Assembly (NCBI GenBank): GCA_023428885.1 | Contig: JAEYWQ010000030.1 | Span: 1-11,538 of the forward strand | DNA from: Bacillota bacterium | Lineage (GTDB): Bacteria > Bacillota > Clostridia > Lachnospirales > Lachnospiraceae | Direction of reading: 5' to 3' | DNA length: 11,538 nucleotides | Shown here: in pieces, positions 6,704-11,538 of the stretch | How the letters are laid out: every line of letters starts with the position of its first letter | Numbering within the stretch: position 1 is the first letter of the stretch | Made by a program: the position numbers and the translations under genes | Notes under the pieces: generated by a model | What the model saw: the letters and a program-made list of their open reading frames with translations, nothing else | Told to the model about the DNA's origin: nothing | Database searches by the model: none

Positions 6704-7555
6704 CTACCAAGTAATCGTATCTGGATTGTGAGAAAAGCCAACGCAGCCTTTCAAATCAGCTATCATTTGAACGTCGGATGCTTCCAGTTCAAAATCGAAT
6801 ACGTCAGTGTTTTCTTTGATTCGACTAGGAGTAACTGATTTAGGTAAAGGTAAATAGCCTCTTTGTAAGCTCCAGCGTATACAGATTTGAGCTATTGATT
6901 TATTATATTTCTTTTCTAGAGCTTGCATCTCTGGAATCTCAAAGATCTTACCAACACCAAGTGGGCTATATGCTTCAAGCAGAATACTCTGGGAGCGGCA
7001 GTATTCCACTAATTCATCTTGAGTGTCACCAGGGCAAAGTCTGATCTGGTTTACCATAGGTGCTATGGTAGCAGTTTTCATTAGCTCTTCAATATGATGG
7101 GAGTGAAAGTTACTGATACCAATCGAGCGAATCTTTCCGGCTTGGTATAATTCTTCAAAGGCTTTCCAAGTACCAGCATTTGCTTCCTGCCAGTTATCGC
7201 GGAAAGCAATTGGATTCGGCCAGTGAATTAAGAATAGATCCAGATATTCCATATCTAGTTTTTGAAGTGATTGTTCAAAGGCAGCTAATGTTTTTTCATA
7301 TCCATGCTCACTATTTGTTAATTTTGACGTAATGAAAAGCTCTTTGCGGTCAATGCCACTTTTCTTTACTGCTAGGCCTACACTTTCTTCATTTCCATAA
7401 CCTTGTGCCGTATCGATGTGACGATATCCAGCTTCTATAGCGTTAAGAACAGAGGAGACAGCTACCTCGCCATTAGGTGTTTGCCATGTACCAAAGCCAA
7501 TACAGGGAATCTCTACTCCATTTTTTAATTTGTAACAATCAGTTAGTGCATTCAT
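6704..7555 (-). CDS. Aldo/keto reductase
   Basis: This is a cytoplasmic NADPH-dependent carbonyl reductase of 283 aa, full length for the family. Of the two adjacent ATG codons (7558 and 7555), the second is preferred because AAGGAGG (complement of 7563-7569) is 7 nt before it against 4 nt for the first. The catalytic tetrad is complete: Asp48 and Tyr53 (HIDTAQGYGNE), Lys78 (ITSKLT) and His111 (LIHWP). The GFGTW strand (20-24), the IGISNF block (145-150), the VNQ strand (168-170) and the cofactor-binding LPKSVTPSRIKEN (237-249) are all typical. The usual IxxHP after VNQ reads IRLCPG (171-176). The closest group is the 2,5-diketogluconate reductase/YvgN-like bacterial AKRs, which act on aldehydes such as methylglyoxal; the actual substrate is inferred. 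It is a single gene, divergent from the pectinesterase, with a MerR-like promoter. Confidence 0.93.
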   Translation of the reverse strand: MNALTDCYKLKNGVEIPCIGFGTWQTPNGEVAVSSVLNAIEAGYRHIDTAQGYGNEESVGLAVKKSGIDRKELFITSKLTNSEHGYEKTLAAFEQSLQKLDMEYLDLFLIHWPNPIAFRDNWQEANAGTWKAFEELYQAGKIRSIGISNFHSHHIEELMKTATIAPMVNQIRLCPGDTQDELVEYCRSQSILLEAYSPLGVGKIFEIPEMQALEKKYNKSIAQICIRWSLQRGYLPLPKSVTPSRIKENTDVFDFELEASDVQMIADLKGCVGFSHNPDTITW

Positions 7556-7604
7556 CATAAAACCTCCTTATCAGTTTTGTATCTAATAATCTTGTGATAG
7601 CTTA

Positions 7605-7635
7605 ATCATACTTCTTTAAGTTAAGTCAAAGTCAA
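7605..7635 (-). promoter_or_regulatory. MerR-type promoter and operator for the aldo/keto reductase
   Basis: On the minus strand, TTGACT (complement of 7630-7635, 5 of 6 to consensus) and TATGAT (complement of 7605-7610, 5 of 6) are separated by 19 nt instead of 17. The 18-bp dyad CTTTGACTTAACTTAAAG (7614-7631) lies in that spacer, with 7 of 9 half-site positions symmetric. It begins in the last two bases of the -35. A long spacer filled by a dyad is the hallmark of MerR-family activation by DNA twisting. The sequence resembles the NmlR/AdhR operators I recall (CTTAGAGTTAACTCTAAG), which respond to aldehydes. The matching regulator gene is not in the window. Confidence 0.6.
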
Positions 7636-7640
7636 TGGTT

Positions 7641-7666
7641 TCACAAAAATTGATCTCGATTTGTGA
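7641..7666. promoter_or_regulatory. Dyad TCACAAA-N12-TTTGTGA, possible operator
   Basis: Seven perfectly paired bases at each end (7641-7647 and 7660-7666) are centred on GATC. It lies just upstream of the reductase promoter and overlaps a possible -35 (TTGATC, 7650-7655) for the opposite strand. Arm orientation is opposite to a Crp site. Binding protein unknown. Confidence 0.3.
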
Positions 7667-7679
7667 TTTCTACTATAAT
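7650..7679 (+). promoter_or_regulatory. Possible distal promoter toward the pectinesterase gene
   Basis: TTGATC (7650-7655, 4 of 6) and a consensus TATAAT (7674-7679) have an 18-nt spacer. Use would give a leader of roughly 225 nt carrying both palindromes. Confidence 0.35.
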
Positions 7680-7745
7680 ATGTTGCTTCTTTATATTAGA
7701 AATATACAAAAATACGAATTTAAGAAAAATATTAATATCCTCGTA

Positions 7746-7774
7746 TTGACATTTTGTACATTTCAAGGTAAATT
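7746..7774 (+). promoter_or_regulatory. Candidate main promoter of the pectinesterase gene
   Basis: A consensus -35 TTGACA (7746-7751) is 17 nt from TAAATT (7769-7774, 4 of 6). The predicted start near 7781 puts the first palindrome at about +9 to +22, suitable for repression. Another consensus TATAAT at 7841-7846 has no recognisable -35. Confidence 0.5.
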
Positions 7775-7788
7775 TATACATATAATAT

Positions 7789-7802
7789 TGTAAGTACTTA
7801 CA
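7789..7802. promoter_or_regulatory. Palindromic operator candidate, copy 1 (TGTAAGTACTTACA)
   Basis: This is a perfect 14-bp palindrome, found again with one base changed at 7876-7889. It resembles the outer arms of a CcpA cre site but lacks the central CG, so a different regulator is more likely. Confidence 0.6.
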
Positions 7803-7875
7803 TTTTAACACTGTCTAAAAGTAGTATTGTAGAAAAAGGCTATAATATAGTATATTTTCTACTCTCTGTTTCATC

Positions 7876-7889
7876 TGTAAGTATTTACA
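7876..7889. promoter_or_regulatory. Palindromic operator candidate, copy 2 (TGTAAGTATTTACA)
   Basis: It differs from copy 1 by a single C-to-T change, lies 87 bp downstream centre to centre, and is 23 bp before the pectinesterase ATG. Two sites flanking the -10 at 7841 would allow looping or roadblock repression. Confidence 0.58.
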
Positions 7890-7912
7890 CAATTATTAAA
7901 GGAGGAGAAGGT

Positions 7913-10900
7913 ATGTTTAGTTACCAGAATTTTGGTATGAGGCGATGCGTGGCGATTACATTAATCATAGCCATGATGTTAATGATGATCCCTTCTAGTA
8001 GGATTGCTAAGGCAGCAGAACTAGAAGACAAAAGTGATCAAACAATAACATGGAATTTCCGGGCAGGTCAAGAAGGCGCTTACAGTAGTATGATTGAGGA
8101 GACTATTGGAGAGTTCAACGGAATGATTGTAGATGCCACGAATGGGAAAGTAGCACCTACAGAAGCTGGGGATACTCTAGTGGGGGTTGGGGTTACACTT
8201 TATATACCTGTAAGTGGAAACTCAACAATTAGGGTTACAAGCGTTCCAGGTTATAGTAATTACAATATTAATTCGGAAGCAGTGACCACAGATTTTTATG
8301 AGTATCATTACATAGGGGAGGGTGGGTTTGTAGAGCTAGCTTCTACAACAGACTTTAAACTTTATGAAATCAGTTGTACTAGGATAGCACAAGAAGAGGA
8401 TGAATTAGTTACTAGTATGTTTCCAGCAACTGAAGAATTATCGACTACTGATAAAATAGATGTTTGGGATTTTGGTGCCGAGCAGCTAAATTCTGAATTG
8501 TATAACAATAAGCTGAATGCTGAGATTATCAATGGGTTATATCCAGGGGTGGCAGCAGGGACTACTGGCAAGAGTATATTAAGTTTTTCCATAGATGGCG
8601 GGGACTTGGTATTTGCAGATGGTGGGAAAACAACTCATCGCTGGAGAACAACAAACACTGCATTGACATGTTATGATAGTAAATCATTAAAAAGTGCAGA
8701 TGGACTCACAACGTATAGCGGATTTATCTATTCCAATTCATCAGCAACATCAGCTGTTTTTCTTGGAATTCAACTACAAAAGAATGATATCTTAACCTTG
8801 GTAGTGTCATCCAACGGAGGTAATTCTACGATCAAGGTTGAAGCACCAGACGGATCAGCTGCTGAACAGGTATTTGACTTAGGAGCTTCTAGCTTAGCAA
8901 AAGTTATGAAGTTTTATGCTCCAATGGATGGATTTTATAAGATCTATTCCGCGGATGAAAAATTAGTAGTAGCACGTATCTATCGTGAGCATACAGCAGC
9001 GGTTAATGTGAGCGGTGTAGTAGCTGCACCAGTTGAATTAACAGGCTATCAGATAGCCTTTACCAATACTAGCACGAATGAAGTTATAAGTGCAAGCGTT
9101 GTGGATGGATACTATAGCGTGAGCTTACATGAACAATATACATATCAAGTAGATCTGTTGAATGCAAATGGTTATGTGATTTCTTCCAGCAACATGTTAT
9201 CCATTGGTGCTGGTGAAGGTAATAAGACATTTGATGTAACTGTTGAGAGTTTATCTTTAGTTACTGTCACAGGTCAGCTTACAGGTTTATCTGCTGATGA
9301 TTTAGCAAAGCTACAATTAACCTTTGTATCTGGAAACCTCTATTCACCAGAGATTAAAGTTGATGCAGCAGGTTCATATGAGATCCTTTTAGAAGCTGGT
9401 GTAAACTATGCAATCCTTGTAAGTGGATTGAATGATTATGTTTTAACTGGTGATAATAGCATTTCCTTTAGTACTGAGGGAGTAAGAGATTTCGTATTTG
9501 AAAAGAAAACTACTTACCCAGTTACTGTCGTTTTAAATGGAATTGATACAGCGGCAAAAGACAGTGGGCTAATAACATTTACTAATATAAATGAGGCTGG
9601 ATATAGTTATTCCTTCCCATTAAATTCTACTGATATCCAACTAAGAGATGGACAATACTCAGTGAAAGTTAGTGGAACTGGTGCATATCCATATGCAATG
9701 GGTCTCACTCCAGATTGTATTGTAGATGGTACTCCAAGCACCATAACAATTAACTATAATAAAGTTACGAATTGGGATTTTGCAGTTTACAATTCATCCA
9801 AGCAAGGCCCAGGAATTGAAACGATTGCCGGACAGAAGTATTATTTAGGCTTAAGACTATCTTCTACTGGAATAGCAGAGGATAAGACTTATCTTACACT
9901 GAATGCAGGAAGTTCCATTGAGATTCCTGTAAAAGCAGGCGATGTTGTAACTGTTAATTATTGCTATTCTGCAGCCTTTCAGTTTGGTGATGATGCTGCT
10001 ACTCTTGTTGATGAAAGTTCAGGAAGTACATCTAAGATTGATACGGTGTCCTATACGGCATCCGCGGATGGCCTTGTAACCCTGAAAGGTGTTGCAGCTA
10101 CGAATTCAAAAACCTATTTAACTAGCATTGTAGTTAGTTCACCAGAACCTTATAGAGAGGTTATCACAGTAGGAGCAAGTGGTGCAGATTATACTACAAT
10201 CAATGAAGCTTTAGATGTGATTCGAGCTATGAATCGTACGCAAGACCAAATCGTTACTGTAATGATTCAAGCAGGTAACTACGAAGAGATGTTAGTTATT
10301 GATGTAGCAAACGTACATTTAAAGAATGCAAGTTCTACTCCTTCTACAGACTTAATTAACAAAGGTGTTATGATTGCTCCAGGAGCAGTAAGAATCACAT
10401 CCTATTATGGGCATGGATATAGCTACTATAGCATGGGGCCAGATAATAAGTATAATGCGGATACCTTGGCCGTGAATAGAGCGAATGGATATTTAACGAC
10501 ACATAATCCTGGAAGTGGAACAACCAATGGTAGCTATTGGAATGCAACCGTTGTAGTGTACGCTGATGGGTTTGAAGCAGATGGCATTATCTTTGAGAAC
10601 TCATTCAATCAATATATTTCACAAAAAGAAGCAGATGACATATTAGTACTTGAGACAGCCAATAGGGGTGAAAGATCTAAAATTGTGGGAGATACCTCAG
10701 TTCAAGATAAGGCCTTTGTAGAAAGAGCGGCAGCTCTTGCAATCGCTGATAATGTGAAGCAGGTATACTTTAATAATTGTAGATTTGTTGGTAGACAGGA
10801 TACCTTATATGGTGGAAAAGGTGCTCAGGTTGCCTTTAACAAGAGCCAGATTATGGGTGCTTGTGACTTTATCTTTGGTGGAATGAATGCAGTATTCTAT

Positions 10901-11538
10901 AAGTGTGATCTTGTGATGAATACAAGTGATGCATCCAGCGATGTAGCATATATTACTGCTGCTCAACAAGCTTCTGGAAGAGGATATCTGATGTACAATT
11001 GTACCGTTACCTCAACCACTCCTGGGGTTGATACTGCTTCCTTAAAAGAATCCAAGCCTGGATATTTCGGAAGACCATGGCAAGCAGGAACAAGTGAAGT
11101 TGTATTCTATAAAACTATAATTGAAGCAACTAGTTTTTCAGATTCCTTAAAATCTTTGATTGAACCAGTTGCATGGTTAAATTCTTTAAGCGGTGAATCT
11201 TCTTCCATGTATGAATATGGAACTATGGAATGCTTACAAGGAGTAGATAATTCAGCAAATCGTGCTGCTTGGTCAACTGTATTAACATCAGCTAAGTTGG
11301 CTGATGGAACTGATATTTCTAGCGCTGAGAAGGCTGTGACTGCTTTCTTAGGCAGTTGGAAGCCATTTGAACTTGATGCAGCGGATGATACAGCAGTCAT
11401 TGTCATCCCAACACCGACAACTCCAGAAGAAGAAACTAAGATCGTGTTAAAAGCAGACGATATTACTGCAGGTTCTTATAAAAGTTCATTCACTGTAAAC
11501 GGATTTACAATTATGGCAACGGATACTGCTGCAGTTGA
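7913..11538 (+). CDS. Large secreted multidomain pectinesterase (CE8), 3' end outside window
   Basis: This extracellular enzyme removes methyl esters from pectin homogalacturonan, opening it to pectate lyases. The frame is open for 1208 codons to the window edge. ATG 7913 has AAAGGAGG 7 nt upstream. Residues 1-34 form a Sec signal peptide (basic RR, Met/Ile/Leu-rich core, AKA before the cut). Modules in order: a WNF-starting module (W47 to about 165); a WDF module (W185 to about 360); three short carboxypeptidase-regulatory or CnaB-like beta repeats (about 364-447, 448-532 and 533-617); a third WDF module (W621 to about 748); the CE8 beta-helix (about 751-1155); a Thr/Pro/Glu linker; and the start of another domain (from 1177). 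CE8 catalytic motifs are complete: AGNYEE (787-792), GRQDTLY (Q962, D963), CDFIFG (nucleophile D985) and FGRPW (R1054, W1056). The extra modules probably bind polysaccharide or the cell surface. The C-terminal anchoring or lyase domains cannot be seen. Confidence 0.93.
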   Translation, partial: MFSYQNFGMRRCVAITLIIAMMLMMIPSSRIAKAAELEDKSDQTITWNFRAGQEGAYSSMIEETIGEFNGMIVDATNGKVAPTEAGDTLVGVGVTLYIPVSGNSTIRVTSVPGYSNYNINSEAVTTDFYEYHYIGEGGFVELASTTDFKLYEISCTRIAQEEDELVTSMFPATEELSTTDKIDVWDFGAEQLNSELYNNKLNAEIINGLYPGVAAGTTGKSILSFSIDGGDLVFADGGKTTHRWRTTNTALTCYDSKSLKSADGLTTYSGFIYSNSSATSAVFLGIQLQKNDILTLVVSSNGGNSTIKVEAPDGSAAEQVFDLGASSLAKVMKFYAPMDGFYKIYSADEKLVVARIYREHTAAVNVSGVVAAPVELTGYQIAFTNTSTNEVISASVVDGYYSVSLHEQYTYQVDLLNANGYVISSSNMLSIGAGEGNKTFDVTVESLSLVTVTGQLTGLSADDLAKLQLTFVSGNLYSPEIKVDAAGSYEILLEAGVNYAILVSGLNDYVLTGDNSISFSTEGVRDFVFEKKTTYPVTVVLNGIDTAAKDSGLITFTNINEAGYSYSFPLNSTDIQLRDGQYSVKVSGTGAYPYAMGLTPDCIVDGTPSTITINYNKVTNWDFAVYNSSKQGPGIETIAGQKYYLGLRLSSTGIAEDKTYLTLNAGSSIEIPVKAGDVVTVNYCYSAAFQFGDDAATLVDESSGSTSKIDTVSYTASADGLVTLKGVAATNSKTYLTSIVVSSPEPYREVITVGASGADYTTINEALDVIRAMNRTQDQIVTVMIQAGNYEEMLVIDVANVHLKNASSTPSTDLINKGVMIAPGAVRITSYYGHGYSYYSMGPDNKYNADTLAVNRANGYLTTHNPGSGTTNGSYWNATVVVYADGFEADGIIFENSFNQYISQKEADDILVLETANRGERSKIVGDTSVQDKAFVERAAALAIADNVKQVYFNNCRFVGRQDTLYGGKGAQVAFNKSQIMGACDFIFGGMNAVFYKCDLVMNTSDASSDVAYITAAQQASGRGYLMYNCTVTSTTPGVDTASLKESKPGYFGRPWQAGTSEVVFYKTIIEATSFSDSLKSLIEPVAWLNSLSGESSSMYEYGTMECLQGVDNSANRAAWSTVLTSAKLADGTDISSAEKAVTAFLGSWKPFELDAADDTAVIVIPTPTTPEEETKIVLKADDITAGSYKSSFTVNGFTIMATDTAAV

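Larger units (their letters stand above)
7556..7912. other. Divergent intergenic region with promoters and operator-like palindromes
   Basis: This 357-bp AT-rich region has no coding capacity that I can support. From left to right it holds the reductase ribosome binding site (7563-7569), its MerR-type promoter (7605-7635), a dyad TCACAAA/TTTGTGA (7641-7666), three possible plus-strand promoters (7650-7679, 7746-7774 and a -10 at 7841-7846), two matching palindromes (7789-7802 and 7876-7889) and the pectinesterase ribosome binding site (AAAGGAGG, 7898-7905). Confidence 0.7.

Noticed and set aside
7789..7802. CcpA cre site
   Set aside because: The arms match (TGTAA...TTACA), but the central CG that LacI-family proteins need is replaced by TA, in both copies.
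11107..11406. Minus-strand open frame inside the pectinesterase gene
   Set aside because: It lies opposite the CE8 domain end, with no supporting signals.
1..11538. tRNA, rRNA, CRISPR array or transposase
   Set aside because: No tRNA-like cloverleaf, regular spaced repeats, or transposase or integrase motifs were seen on either strand.

Overview
The window is AT-rich, with AAGGAGG-type ribosome binding sites, lipobox and Sec signal sequences, and T-tailed hairpin terminators. It carries a membrane-anchored pullulanase and a very large secreted pectinesterase. This points to a Gram-positive, polysaccharide-degrading Clostridia species. A plant-degrading Lachnospiraceae resembling Lachnoclostridium phytofermentans is my best guess, made from gene content and not from a search.

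Layout, left to right: (1) the 3' end of a type I pullulanase gene (2-946, +) with a C-terminal membrane anchor, then a terminator; (2) a lipoprotein with two tandem copies of an unrecognised ~115-residue domain (1203-2111, +), then a strong terminator; (3) a GC-rich, hairpin-dense segment of about 110 bp (2180-2290) leading into a two-gene ABC exporter operon, ATPase (2334-3068) and ABC-2 permease (3055-3798), closed by a terminator; (4) a MarR regulator plus a 14-TM-type MFS drug exporter (4066-4476 and 4502-6484), apparently one operon, ending in a hairpin that may serve both converging transcripts; (5) an aldo/keto reductase on the minus strand (6704-7555); (6) a 357-bp divergent regulatory region (7556-7912); (7) the first 1208 codons of a multidomain secreted pectinesterase (7913 to the window edge, +), whose 3' end lies outside.

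Functionally the ends of the window deal with extracellular starch-type glucans and pectin. The middle is an envelope and export section: lipoprotein, ABC efflux pump, and MarR-controlled MFS pump. The reductase probably removes reactive carbonyls or aldehydes.

The most informative non-coding signals are in the divergent region. The reductase promoter has a 19-bp spacer carrying an 18-bp dyad, with the geometry of a MerR-family (NmlR/AdhR-like) activator site. The pectinesterase leader has two copies of the palindrome TGTAAGTAYTTACA 87 bp apart, probably operators for a pectin-responsive regulator. The GC-rich hairpin cluster at 2180-2290 is the best candidate for an uncharacterised repeat or structured leader. 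I found no RNA genes, CRISPR arrays, transposases or phage genes.
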